From: Psychroflexus sp. ALD_RP9
Lineage (GTDB): Bacteria; Bacteroidota; Bacteroidia; Flavobacteriales; Flavobacteriaceae
Length of the DNA stretch: 64,000 nt
NCBI RefSeq assembly: GCF_017311165.1
Contig: NZ_CP062973.1
Span: forward strand, 1,240,001-1,304,000
Direction: 5' to 3'
Made by a program: the position numbers and the translations under genes. The notes below the pieces were generated by a model that worked only from the letters and a program-made list of their open reading frames with translations, ran no database searches and was not told the origin of the DNA. This document shows, in pieces, positions 35,401-43,850 of the stretch (positions within the stretch are counted from its first letter, which is position 1; the number at the start of each line of letters is the position of its first letter).

Positions 35401-36116
35401 TGCAAATTAAAACCACAGGTCTTGTTTTATCGACGGTTAAGTATAGCGAAGCCGATTTAATCGTGAGCATATTCACCAAAGAAAAAGGTTTGGTTAGTTT
35501 TTTTTTAAAAGGAATTCGGAAGGCTAAACGCTCCAAGCTGAAATCATCTCAATTTCAGCTTTTATCTTGTTTAGCACTCGATTTTACCTATCGCGATAAC
35601 AAGTCGATGCAATTTATTAAAGAAGCTAAAACTCACATTTCGCTTCAAAACCTTCAACAGAATATTTATAAATCGACCATGTGTATGTTTTTGGCTGAAG
35701 TATTGAAGTTGAGCATACAAGAAGAAGAACAGAATATCGCTTTATATCAGTTTTTAGAAAATAGTCTTCAAAGTTTAGATCAAGCCAGCACTTACGCTGA
35801 CTTTCATTTGCAATTTTTAGTAGAATTAACACGATTCTTAGGCTTTTACCCTGAAATAAATCATAATGATTATGCATACTTCAACCTATTAGAAGGTGCA
35901 TTTCAATCTGAAGAATTGTCTAAATATGTGATTAGTGGTAGCAATGTTCAGATTTTAGAACAGTGTTTAAATTCTTCAGATTTGTTTAGTTCGCTTCGGA
36001 TTCATCAAAAAAAGCGTCAAGACTTTTTAGATATGCTCTTGTATTATTACGAAATTCATTTAGATGGGTTTCGTATTCCTAAATCGAAAGCTATTCTAGA
36101 ACAAGTCTTTGCTTAA
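35400..36116 (+). CDS. recO: DNA repair protein RecO
   Basis: This 238-aa protein starts with the RecO OB fold ('[39 protein letters not shown]') and continues as the helical C-terminal domain. The Cys zinc site of some RecO proteins is not evident. RecO loads RecA onto SSB-coated single strands together with RecR. The ATG shares a base with the porZ stop (TAATG), so translation is coupled. Its stop codon overlaps the stop codon of lysS on the other strand (TTAA at 36113-36116). Confidence 0.93.
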   Translation: MQIKTTGLVLSTVKYSEADLIVSIFTKEKGLVSFFLKGIRKAKRSKLKSSQFQLLSCLALDFTYRDNKSMQFIKEAKTHISLQNLQQNIYKSTMCMFLAEVLKLSIQEEEQNIALYQFLENSLQSLDQASTYADFHLQFLVELTRFLGFYPEINHNDYAYFNLLEGAFQSEELSKYVISGSNVQILEQCLNSSDLFSSLRIHQKKRQDFLDMLLYYYEIHLDGFRIPKSKAILEQVFA

Positions 36117-37804
36117 ACTAAGCTTACGAGTAAACCATCTTCTGTTTTTTCAATCTTAATTAAGGCTTTTTTCCGTAAAGATTTAGTGGTTTTATCCCAT
36201 TTTTTGTTACTTAAACCAGAAGCATCTTTAAGTTTGTTAAGATCTTGTGGTGATTGCTTTTGAAGTAAAGTCATCACTTCTTTTTCTTCATCATTGAGCT
36301 CTACTTTTTTCTGTTCAGGCTTCATTTGTGGAAAAAACAAGACTTCTTGTATTGATGGGTTGTTGGTGAGAAACATAATTAAACGATCGATACCAATACC
36401 AAGTCCAGAAGTTGGTGGCATGCCATATTCTAAAGCTCTTAAAAAGTCTTCATCTATAAATTCACTAGCTTCATCATCACCTTTTTTAGCGAGTTTTAGC
36501 TGCTCTTCAAAGCGTTCACGTTGGTCAATTGGGTCGTTCAACTCAGAATAGGCATTGGCTATTTCTTTACCGCAAACCATGAGTTCAAAACGTTCGGTTA
36601 GTTCAGGATTGTCGCGATGTTCTTTACACAGCGGACTCATTTCTTTCGGGTAATCGGTGATAAAAGTAGGTTGTATAAAATTAGGCTCACATTTTTCACC
36701 AAAAATTTCATCAATCAATTTACCTTTTCCCATTGTATCATCAACTTCAATATCTAGGCTTAGAGCAGCTTCACGAAGTTCGGCTTCGCTTTTTCCTGTG
36801 ATATCTAAACCTGTGTATTCTTTAATCGCATCAGTCATGGTAATGCGTTTGTAAGGTGCTTTAAAATTGACTTGATGTTCTTTAAACTGCGCTTCGGTTG
36901 TGCCATTAACTGCTAAGGCGCAATGTTCTAATAATTGCTCGGTAAAATTCATCATCCAGTTGTAGTCTTTATAAGCTACGTAAATTTCCATAGCCGTGAA
37001 TTCTGGATTATGAGTACGATCCATACCTTCATTTCTGAAGTTTTTAGAGAACTCATAAACGCCATCAAAGCCACCAACAATTAATCTTTTCAGGTATAAT
37101 TCATTGGCAATTCTTAAATATAAAGGAATGTCTAAAGCATTGTGATGGGTTACAAAAGGCCGTGCAGCGGCGCCACCTGCAATTGATTGTAAAATAGGTG
37201 TTTCGACTTCCATATAATCACGTTCATTAAAAAATGAACGCATGGCGTTAAATAATTTGGTACGCTTAACAAAAACCTCTTTAACTTTAGGATTTACGAC
37301 TAAGTCTGCATAGCGTTGGCGGTAGCGTTGCTCAGGATCATGAAAGCCGTCATATTCGTTTCCATCCTTATCAACTTTTGGGAGTGGTAAAGGCTTTAAA
37401 GCTTTACTGAGTAAGCTAAACGTTTTAACCATAATGGTTTTTTCGCCCACTTTTGTTGTGAATAATTCACCTTCAATCCCGATAAAATCACCAATATCAA
37501 GTAATTTTTTGTACACATCATTATACAAGGTTTTGTCTTCACCTGGACAAATTTCGTCTCGGTTAAAGTAAACTTGAATGCGACCTTCGCTGTCTTGAAG
37601 TTCTGCAAATGAGGCTTTACCTTGAATACGACGCGACATGAGTCGGCCAGCGACAATTACAGATTCACCTTCTTTAAAATTAGATTTAATCTGTTGAGAT
37701 GTGTGCGATAACTTAAACTCATCTGCAGGATAAGGATTAATCCCTAATTCACGAATTTTTGTTAGTTTATCACGTCTAATCTGTTCTTGTTCTGTTAATG
37801 GCAT
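36113..37804 (-). CDS. lysS: Lysyl-tRNA synthetase (class II)
   Basis: This 563-aa protein starts with an OB-fold anticodon-binding domain (about residues 50-150, '[32 protein letters not shown]'). The class II core follows, with motif 2 '[20 protein letters not shown]' and motif 3 '[15 protein letters not shown]'. A C-terminal extension of about 65 residues ('[22 protein letters not shown]') is longer than in E. coli LysS and is common in Bacteroidota. It charges tRNA-Lys. It is convergent with recO, overlapping only at the stop codons, and has a -7 element at 37824. Confidence 0.97.
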   Translation of the reverse strand: MPLTEQEQIRRDKLTKIRELGINPYPADEFKLSHTSQQIKSNFKEGESVIVAGRLMSRRIQGKASFAELQDSEGRIQVYFNRDEICPGEDKTLYNDVYKKLLDIGDFIGIEGELFTTKVGEKTIMVKTFSLLSKALKPLPLPKVDKDGNEYDGFHDPEQRYRQRYADLVVNPKVKEVFVKRTKLFNAMRSFFNERDYMEVETPILQSIAGGAAARPFVTHHNALDIPLYLRIANELYLKRLIVGGFDGVYEFSKNFRNEGMDRTHNPEFTAMEIYVAYKDYNWMMNFTEQLLEHCALAVNGTTEAQFKEHQVNFKAPYKRITMTDAIKEYTGLDITGKSEAELREAALSLDIEVDDTMGKGKLIDEIFGEKCEPNFIQPTFITDYPKEMSPLCKEHRDNPELTERFELMVCGKEIANAYSELNDPIDQRERFEEQLKLAKKGDDEASEFIDEDFLRALEYGMPPTSGLGIGIDRLIMFLTNNPSIQEVLFFPQMKPEQKKVELNDEEKEVMTLLQKQSPQDLNKLKDASGLSNKKWDKTTKSLRKKALIKIEKTEDGLLVSLV

Positions 37805-37823
37805 GACCTCAATTTTTAAGCCG

Positions 37824-37831
37824 CAAAGATA
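37824..37831 (-). promoter_or_regulatory. -7 element TATCTTTG of lysS
   Basis: This is an exact TAnnTTTG match 19 bp before the lysS ATG. The triplet 19 bp further upstream is ATG rather than TTG, so the -33 element is only partly matched. Confidence 0.55.
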
Positions 37832-37925
37832 CGTAGATTTACATAAACCTCATATATGCCTTTAAAAATCTATAAAGCTTTCAATACACAAAATTAGGAT
37901 TATCTATTTTGCTCAGATAATATTG

Positions 37926-37933
37926 TATTTTTG
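37926..37933 (+). promoter_or_regulatory. -7 element TATTTTTG of the hydroxyacid dehydrogenase gene
   Basis: This is an exact TAnnTTTG match 14 bp before the ATG at 37948. A TTG at 37909-37911 is 14 bp away, shorter than the consensus spacing. Confidence 0.5.
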
Positions 37934-37947
37934 CTTAAAACATATTG

Positions 37948-38895
37948 ATGAAAGTTTTACATCTTGATGAAAATCATCCTGCTTTAGCTGAAGGTTTGGC
38001 CAAACTTGGTTTTGAAAATCACACGGATTATAAAAATTCTAAAACCGACATTGAAGTGAAAATTCATAATTATCAAGGCTTAATTATTCGAAGTCGTTTT
38101 ACTTTAGATGCTACTTTTTTACAAAAAGCCACACAACTCAAATTTATCGGTCGTGTTGGCGCTGGTTTAGAAAATATCGATCTTTCTGTGGCAGAAGAAC
38201 TCGGCATTAAATGTTTCAACGCGCCAGAAGGGAATAGAAATGCGGTCGGTGAACACAGTTTGGGTTTGCTTCTCAATTTATTTAATCGCATCCGTATTTC
38301 AGATGCTGAGGTAAGACAAGGCGTTTGGCAACGTGAAGCCAACAGAGGTCTAGAAATTGAAGGGAAAACCATCGGCCTGATTGGTTACGGCAATATGGGA
38401 AAAGCCTTTGCGAAAGTTCTTCGCGGATTTGATTGTGAAGTGTTGTTTTATGATTTAAAAGAAGATATCGATGATGCAAATGCTAAACAAGTCAATTTAC
38501 AAACCTTACAAGCTAAAGCTGATGTATTGAGTTTGCACACGCCACTCACTGAACTCACAAAAAACATGTTGAATGCTGAATTTATTGCTGCTTTTAAAAA
38601 GAAGTTTTGGCTTATTAACACAGCAAGAGGGAAATCTGTTGTCACTAAAGATTTGGTTGAAGCTTTAAAATCAGGTAAGATTTTAGGCGCAGGTTTAGAT
38701 GTCTTAGAGTTTGAAAAATCGTCTTTTGAAGACTTTTTTACTCAAAAGAATTTACCAGCCGAATTTAACTATTTAACAAAAGCTAAAAATGTAATTTTAA
38801 CACCACACATTGCTGGTTGGACGCTAGAAAGTAAGTACAAACTCGCTAAAACTATTGTAGACAAGATTGCCGCACATTTTAGCAATGAAGTTTAA
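37948..38895 (+). CDS. D-isomer 2-hydroxyacid dehydrogenase (phosphoglycerate dehydrogenase-like)
   Basis: This 315-aa protein has the NAD-dependent D-2-hydroxyacid dehydrogenase fold. It shows the dinucleotide motif 'KTIGLIGYGNMGKAFAKVL', the substrate-domain start 'KFIGRVGAGLENIDL', 'WLINTARGKSVVTKDLVEALKSG' with the catalytic Arg, and 'ILTPHIAGWT' with the catalytic His. It is shorter than full SerA and has no ACT domain. It may be 3-phosphoglycerate dehydrogenase or a related reductase. I take ATG 37948 rather than the TTG one codon before. It is followed after 58 bp by lspA, which has its own -7 element. Confidence 0.88.
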   Translation: MKVLHLDENHPALAEGLAKLGFENHTDYKNSKTDIEVKIHNYQGLIIRSRFTLDATFLQKATQLKFIGRVGAGLENIDLSVAEELGIKCFNAPEGNRNAVGEHSLGLLLNLFNRIRISDAEVRQGVWQREANRGLEIEGKTIGLIGYGNMGKAFAKVLRGFDCEVLFYDLKEDIDDANAKQVNLQTLQAKADVLSLHTPLTELTKNMLNAEFIAAFKKKFWLINTARGKSVVTKDLVEALKSGKILGAGLDVLEFEKSSFEDFFTQKNLPAEFNYLTKAKNVILTPHIAGWTLESKYKLAKTIVDKIAAHFSNEV

Positions 38896-38924
38896 CGCTT
38901 CGACTTAAAAATAAAATATTAAAT

Positions 38925-38932
38925 TACATTTG
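38925..38932 (+). promoter_or_regulatory. -7 element TACATTTG of lspA
   Basis: This is an exact TAnnTTTG match 21 bp before the lspA ATG. I see no TTG at the consensus distance. Confidence 0.5.
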
Positions 38933-38953
38933 TAACTTAAACTTTGTAAACCA

Positions 38954-39556
38954 ATGAATTTAAAGAAAGCCAGCCTGATCATTGCCATTATTTTAATCAT
39001 AGATCAATTGTCTAAAATTTACATTAAAACCAGTTTTAGGTTAGGTGAATCGGTTGAAGTCTTTTCATGGTTTAAAATTTTATTTATCGAAAATGAAGGT
39101 ATGGCTTGGGGCGCAAAAATACCAGGTAGTTACGGTAAAATTATCCTCACTGTATTTCGTTTATTTGCCATTGTCGCCATTGGCTATTGGTTAAAAGACA
39201 GCATTAAGAAACATAAACCGAAGGTGTTAATTTGGGCCATTGCTTTAATCTTCGCCGGCGCCTTGGGTAATATTATCGATTCGGTGTTTTATGGGATTAT
39301 TTTTGACGGTAGCTATGGGCAAATTGCTACTTTATTTGCAGAGCAACCTTATGGCGAATGGCTGAAAGGCAATGTGGTTGATATGCTCTATTTTCCATTA
39401 TACGATGGTATATTACCCGAATGGTTACCGATTTGGGGCGGTGAGCGTTTTGTGTTTTTTGAGCCTGTATTTAACATTGCCGACACCGCCATTAGCACCG
39501 GCTTCGGCTTATTATTAGTCTTTAATAAAAAGGCCTTTCCTAAAGAAGATCAGTAA
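38954..39556 (+). CDS. lspA: Lipoprotein signal peptidase (signal peptidase II)
   Basis: This 200-aa inner-membrane protein has four hydrophobic segments. The two catalytic aspartates are visible in 'GALGNIIDSVFYG' and 'FNIADTAISTG', the conserved N-x-x-D and N-x-A-D boxes, and 'DQLSKIYIK' near the start is also typical. It cleaves the signal peptide of diacylglyceryl-modified prolipoproteins, such as the GH17, GH30 and metalloprotease lipoproteins in this window. It is about 40 residues longer than E. coli LspA because of an inserted loop around residues 115-155, usual in Bacteroidota. Confidence 0.95.
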   Translation: MNLKKASLIIAIILIIDQLSKIYIKTSFRLGESVEVFSWFKILFIENEGMAWGAKIPGSYGKIILTVFRLFAIVAIGYWLKDSIKKHKPKVLIWAIALIFAGALGNIIDSVFYGIIFDGSYGQIATLFAEQPYGEWLKGNVVDMLYFPLYDGILPEWLPIWGGERFVFFEPVFNIADTAISTGFGLLLVFNKKAFPKEDQ

Positions 39557-39713
39557 GTTGCTTCAGCTCAGATGCTTTGATAAAACATAGCTTAAAAAGT
39601 ATTTAAACCGCATATTTCATTACTATGCTTTAGAAATGGCTGTAAAAAATATATTTTTAAAGGTTTTATTATGAATTTTTTATATATTTAACAAATAATC
39701 AAACCTAGCTATT

Positions 39714-39903
39714 ATGCAACTAACAACTACCAACTTTAATTTTAATTTTATTTCTGCCTTTTCTTATATTTTCACAAGATGAGATTTGTGGTGCTAGTGG
39801 TACTGATATTCAAAGTCATTCAAGCTTAGATATTAATCGCAATGACTTTTATTCTTCTCAACAGACTTTTTTAGCTGATATTAAACAACTCATTAAAAAC
39901 TAA
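39714..39903 (+). pseudogene. Remnant of a small secreted protein gene, frameshifted
   Basis: An ATG at 39714 opens MQLTTTN and stops soon after. In the next frame the sequence reads as a signal peptide (LILILFLPFLIFSQDEICG) followed by about 40 residues ending '...TFLADIKQLIKN' and TAA at 39901-39903. A +1 shift near 39734 would join the ATG to this frame, so one base seems to have been lost or gained. The second frame has no start codon of its own. The mature part is much shorter than usual flavobacterial secreted proteins starting 'QDEICG', so the gene looks both frameshifted and truncated. The rest of the 352-bp gap after lspA (39557-39713) shows nothing I recognise. Confidence 0.5.
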
Positions 39904-39908
39904 GCATC

Positions 39909-40856
39909 ATGAAAACAGTCATAAAACTATTAATTATTTGTATGCTTGGGCAAAGCTTGACTAGCTTAGCCCAAACCACCGCCATTCCTGATGAAGATTT
40001 CGAACAAGCCTTGATTGATCTTAATATCGATTCAGATGGCATCATTAACGGACAAGTGTTAACGGCTGATATAGAAACGATTGTGGAATTAGATTTTTCA
40101 AATTTGTACGATTCATTTTTATATAATGGTGGTACCATAACAGATTTCACAGGTATTGAGGCCTTCACAGCACTAGAAATTCTCAACCTATCTAATTTAA
40201 CAGTTGTTCTGTCTGAAGAACAGGCTGGCGTCTTCAATTCAAACTTAAATCTTAGAGAATTTATCGCCGATACTGAGAGTTTCGATGTTGGCCCATATAT
40301 AGCAATACCCTACTTAGATTTTAGCAATCTTAATCACCTAGAATATATTAGTTTAGAGACTAGTTTTCAGATTAATTCCATTAACCTAAACAACCCTAAT
40401 TCCTCTTACGAGAACTTAACCATTAATCTAGATCACGAATATTGGTATCCGCCATACACTTATTCGGTTTGTATAAATGTTAGTGATGCCCAAGCCGCTT
40501 CTTTAAATCAGTTCCCTTATAATACTTGGACTATAATTACACCCGCGCCAGATGTGAATGACTATGTTTGGAGAGATTATAATTTTTCTTCTACCTGTAA
40601 TTTGTCAACAACAGATTTTGAAAATCTAAACGCGCTATCGGTTTATCCCAATCCTGTGCAAGATCAATTATGGCTAAAAAACCCTAACAATTTAAACATC
40701 GATAGAGCAGAAGTTTATACTATTTCGGGACAGCTGATTAAAACAGTTGAGGCAGTAGATACGTCTATAGACCTTGCGTTATTAGAAACAGGTGTTTATT
40801 TCGTAAAAGTGTTTAGTGCTCATAATTCAAAAACGTTTAAAGTCTTAAAGCAATAG
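39909..40856 (+). CDS. Small secreted T9SS protein with leucine-rich-like segment
   Basis: This 315-aa protein has a signal peptide ending near 'SLAQT'. It begins with 'IPDEDFEQALIDLNIDSDGIINGQVLTADI', a common start of flavobacterial leucine-rich-repeat surface proteins. Degenerate LRR-like stretches follow ('FTALEILNLSNLTV', 'NLREFIADTESF', 'NHLEYISLE'). The C-terminus ('LSVYPNPVQDQLWLKN ... GVYFVKVFSAHNSKTFKVLKQ') is a T9SS type A sorting domain. The repeat part is short compared with related proteins. It starts 5 bp after the frameshifted remnant. Binding partner unknown. Confidence 0.78.
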   Translation: MKTVIKLLIICMLGQSLTSLAQTTAIPDEDFEQALIDLNIDSDGIINGQVLTADIETIVELDFSNLYDSFLYNGGTITDFTGIEAFTALEILNLSNLTVVLSEEQAGVFNSNLNLREFIADTESFDVGPYIAIPYLDFSNLNHLEYISLETSFQINSINLNNPNSSYENLTINLDHEYWYPPYTYSVCINVSDAQAASLNQFPYNTWTIITPAPDVNDYVWRDYNFSSTCNLSTTDFENLNALSVYPNPVQDQLWLKNPNNLNIDRAEVYTISGQLIKTVEAVDTSIDLALLETGVYFVKVFSAHNSKTFKVLKQ

Positions 40857-40896
40857 CCATCATGCCAACCCATTAAAGCAGTAGCAAATTAAACGT

Positions 40897-42147
40897 TTAG
40901 TTCACCACTAATTGTACGGTTTCTCGCGTTACTTGTTTTAAGAGCACAGATTTATCTTTTTCAATTCGTTGTATGGCGGCATCATTAAAATGCCTAATGG
41001 TAAATAGCGATACACCTTTGTTGTATGTCACTTTAAACTTAGCTTTTAATTCTTCAATTAATTTATCGACATTATTAAATTTATTATCTACACAAACCGA
41101 AAATGAAATGGCTGAATTCTGAATTAAATCGACTTTAATTTGATAGCGATGGAACAACGCAAAAATTTCTGAAATATTTTCTTCTACAAAAAATGAAAAA
41201 TCTAAACTAGATAGCGATAATAACACTAAATTAGGCTTAACAATATAACATGGAATTAAAGGTTGAATTTGCTCTCCCTTTTGAACGCAAGTCCCTTTAT
41301 CTGTTGGATTGAAAAACGATTTAACCAATAAAGGTATTTCTTTTTTCTGCAAGGGTTGAAGTGTCTTCGGGTGAATAACCGATGCGCCATAAAAGGCGAG
41401 TTCGATGGCTTCTTCGTAAGAAATTTGGTGCAAAAGCTGAGTGTTTTTAAACACATTAGGGTCGCCATTAAGCACGCCAGGCACATCTTTCCAAATCGTT
41501 ACACTTTCAGCATTTAAGCAATAAGCAAAAATCGCCGCGGTGTAGTCACTCCCTTCACGACCTAAAGTCGTAGTAAAGTTATGCTGGTCTGAGCCAATAA
41601 AACCCTGAGTAATATTTAATTCACTTGTATCTACATGAGCATTAATTTTTTCTTGGGTGCGTTCCCAATTCACACCAGCATCGCGATAAACACTTGTAGT
41701 ATCGATTAAATTTCTGCAGTCGTGCCAAGTATTAGCAATATTAAGGCTATTTAAAAATTGACTCACAATACTTGTGCTAATCAACTCGCCAAAACTCACC
41801 ACTTGGTCATACACAAAATCATAATTAGGCGATTTGTTGCGATCTAAAAAAATACGCAATTCATCAAAAAAATAGTTCACTTTGGTGTAAGCCGGATGTG
41901 CTGAAGTCTCAAATAAATCCTTTAAAATTTCGTGATGATACAGTTTTAAGTCTGTGATGGCTTTGTTAAGATTTTGGTCTTTTTCAAAATACAGCTTAAC
42001 AATTTGTTCTAAGGCGTTAGTGGTTTTTCCCATCGCCGAAACCACCAATAACTTTTGGTCGGTTCCTGTAAGTTTTAAAACTTCAGCGACATTTTTAACA
42101 CCAGCAGCATCTTTTACCGATGCGCCACCAAACTTAAAAATTTGCAT
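40897..42147 (-). CDS. Aspartokinase (monofunctional)
   Basis: This 416-aa protein starts 'MQIFKFGGASVKDAAGV', the amino-acid-kinase phosphate loop (K5-F-G-G). It carries 'TTLGREGSDYTAAIFA', which binds substrate and nucleotide, and 'ELAFYGASVIHPKTL' before the regulatory part. About 130 C-terminal residues form an ACT-like region. It phosphorylates L-aspartate, the first step to Lys, Thr, Met and diaminopimelate. It lies 17 bp after the GNAT gene on the same strand, so the two probably share a transcript. There is no fused homoserine dehydrogenase. Which end product inhibits it is not readable. Confidence 0.9.
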   Translation of the reverse strand: MQIFKFGGASVKDAAGVKNVAEVLKLTGTDQKLLVVSAMGKTTNALEQIVKLYFEKDQNLNKAITDLKLYHHEILKDLFETSAHPAYTKVNYFFDELRIFLDRNKSPNYDFVYDQVVSFGELISTSIVSQFLNSLNIANTWHDCRNLIDTTSVYRDAGVNWERTQEKINAHVDTSELNITQGFIGSDQHNFTTTLGREGSDYTAAIFAYCLNAESVTIWKDVPGVLNGDPNVFKNTQLLHQISYEEAIELAFYGASVIHPKTLQPLQKKEIPLLVKSFFNPTDKGTCVQKGEQIQPLIPCYIVKPNLVLLSLSSLDFSFFVEENISEIFALFHRYQIKVDLIQNSAISFSVCVDNKFNNVDKLIEELKAKFKVTYNKGVSLFTIRHFNDAAIQRIEKDKSVLLKQVTRETVQLVVN

Positions 42148-42164
42148 AATTATGATTTAATAGA

Positions 42165-42647
42165 TTACAAGTTAATGTTTTTAATGTGAGCTTCATCTAA
42201 TTGAACCGTTCGCCACTCTTTAAACACGGTTGCACCATATGACTTATAAAATTCGATAGCGTTTGAATTCCAATCTAAAACAACCCATTCTACACGTTTA
42301 ATTTTATGGGTTTTAGCATGTAAAATCAGTGCTTCAAGCAGAGCCTTACCAATACCTTTTTGTCGATGCGATTGGGTTACAATTAAATCTTCTAAGTGAT
42401 AAGTTTCGCCTTTCCAAGTTGAAAATCTGGAATAAAATAAAGCCATTCCTACAATAGTTGCATCAATTTCAGCGACAAAGCATTTAAATAAAGCATCTTT
42501 ACCGAAGCCGTAAGCTTTTAAATCATCTACATTAACTTCAACAGCATCGGGTTCATTTTCAAATTTAGCCAATTCCTTGATTAAGTTTAGCACTTGTGGC
42601 ATATCTTCAGCCGCTGCAAGTCGTATTTGAAATTCCATCGAACTCAT
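42165..42647 (-). CDS. GNAT-family N-acetyltransferase (diamine acetyltransferase-like)
   Basis: From the chosen start this is a 160-aa single GNAT domain. The acetyl-CoA loop is visible as 'THRQKGIGKALLEALI' and the last strands as 'RVEWVVLDWNSNAIEFYKSYGA'. The N-terminal part 'IRLAAAEDMPQVLNLIKELAKFE' resembles spermidine/spermine acetyltransferases. The frame is open to 42683, but a -7 element (42655-42662) lies inside that extension, so I place the start at 42647 (MSSMEF); 42638 (MEFQI) is also possible. It precedes aspartokinase by 17 bp. Substrate unproven. Confidence 0.82.
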   Translation of the reverse strand: MSSMEFQIRLAAAEDMPQVLNLIKELAKFENEPDAVEVNVDDLKAYGFGKDALFKCFVAEIDATIVGMALFYSRFSTWKGETYHLEDLIVTQSHRQKGIGKALLEALILHAKTHKIKRVEWVVLDWNSNAIEFYKSYGATVFKEWRTVQLDEAHIKNINL

Positions 42648-42654
42648 TTTTAAA

Positions 42655-42662
42655 CAAAAATA
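42655..42662 (-). promoter_or_regulatory. -7 element TATTTTTG of the GNAT-aspartokinase unit
   Basis: This exact TAnnTTTG match on the minus strand ends 8 bp before the ATG at 42647, giving a leaderless or very short leader. It excludes the longer N-terminus. Confidence 0.55.
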
Positions 42663-42714
42663 CGTTGTGAAAAATAAAAACATTCTTAAATCGGATATAA
42701 AAGCGGTTTTTTCC

Positions 42715-42722
42715 TATTTTTG
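42715..42722 (+). promoter_or_regulatory. -7 element TATTTTTG of fbp
   Basis: This is an exact TAnnTTTG match 22 bp before the fbp ATG, facing away from the GNAT promoter. Confidence 0.55.
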
Positions 42723-42744
42723 CTGAAACTACAACGTTTTCGTA

Positions 42745-43764
42745 ATGAAAAAAGCTAACCAAACCCTCGGTGAATTTATCATCGAAAATCAAAAGTCATT
42801 TAAGTACACATCAGGCGAATTATCTCGATTAATTAACTCGATTAGACTTGCTGCCAAAGTGGTAAATCACGAAGTTAATAAAGCCGGATTAGTCGATATC
42901 ACTGGTAATGCAGGCGAAACCAATGTACAAGGTGAAGACCAGCAAAAGCTTGATGTTTATGCTAACGAACGCTTTATACAAACCTTAATTAACCGTGAAA
43001 TTGTTTGTGGTATTGCTTCAGAAGAAAACGACGATTATATTACCATTCAAGGTCAAAATAAAGCCCACGATAATAAGTATGTGGTCCTGATGGATCCACT
43101 TGATGGTAGCTCTAATATTGATGTTAATGTTTCGGTAGGTACTATTTTTTCAATTTATCGCCGCCAATCACCTGTTGGGCAACCTGTTGAAATAGACGAT
43201 TTTCTTCAGCCTGGCAATCAGCAAGTGGCGGCAGGTTATATTATTTACGGCACATCAACAATGTTAGTGTATACGACTGGTCATGGTGTTAATGGGTTTA
43301 CATTAAATCCAGCATTAGGAACCTATTATTTGTCGCATCCTAACATGAAATTTCCTGAAGAAGGCAATATTTATTCAATTAATGAAGGTAACTATGTGCA
43401 TTTTCCTCAAGGTGTTAAAGATTATATTAAATATTGTCAAGCTGAAGTAGAGTCTGACAACAGACCTTACACTTCGCGATATATCGGTAGCTTAGTGTCC
43501 GATTTTCATCGGAATATGATTAAAGGTGGCATTTACATGTATCCTAAAACAGCTAAAGCTCCTAAAGGAAAATTACGCCTATTATACGAGTGTAACCCAA
43601 TGGCTTTTATTGCTGAGCAAGCTGGCGGAAAGGCTTCTGATGGTTATCAACGTATTTTAGATATTCAACCCACTAAGCTTCATGAGCGTGTGCCATTTTT
43701 TTGTGGAACTCAATCTATGGTCAATAAAGCAGAAGAATTTATGGCTAACTATAAAAACGAATAG
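42745..43764 (+). CDS. fbp: Class 1 fructose-1,6-bisphosphatase
   Basis: This 339-aa protein has the length of class 1 FBPase. It shows the metal-binding signature '[23 protein letters not shown]' (DPLDGSS at residues 117-123), '[22 protein letters not shown]' and '[26 protein letters not shown]'. It dephosphorylates fructose 1,6-bisphosphate in gluconeogenesis, useful for a cell that also grows on amino acids or peptides. It is divergent from the GNAT gene. Confidence 0.97.
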   Translation: MKKANQTLGEFIIENQKSFKYTSGELSRLINSIRLAAKVVNHEVNKAGLVDITGNAGETNVQGEDQQKLDVYANERFIQTLINREIVCGIASEENDDYITIQGQNKAHDNKYVVLMDPLDGSSNIDVNVSVGTIFSIYRRQSPVGQPVEIDDFLQPGNQQVAAGYIIYGTSTMLVYTTGHGVNGFTLNPALGTYYLSHPNMKFPEEGNIYSINEGNYVHFPQGVKDYIKYCQAEVESDNRPYTSRYIGSLVSDFHRNMIKGGIYMYPKTAKAPKGKLRLLYECNPMAFIAEQAGGKASDGYQRILDIQPTKLHERVPFFCGTQSMVNKAEEFMANYKNE

Positions 43765-43850
43765 TTTTTTCGGTTTAGGTCTCGGTTCAGTTGAAGTTTT
43801 TGAACTAGGGTTTAACATCGCAAGTTCCCAAAAAAGCTTAATTTAGCACA

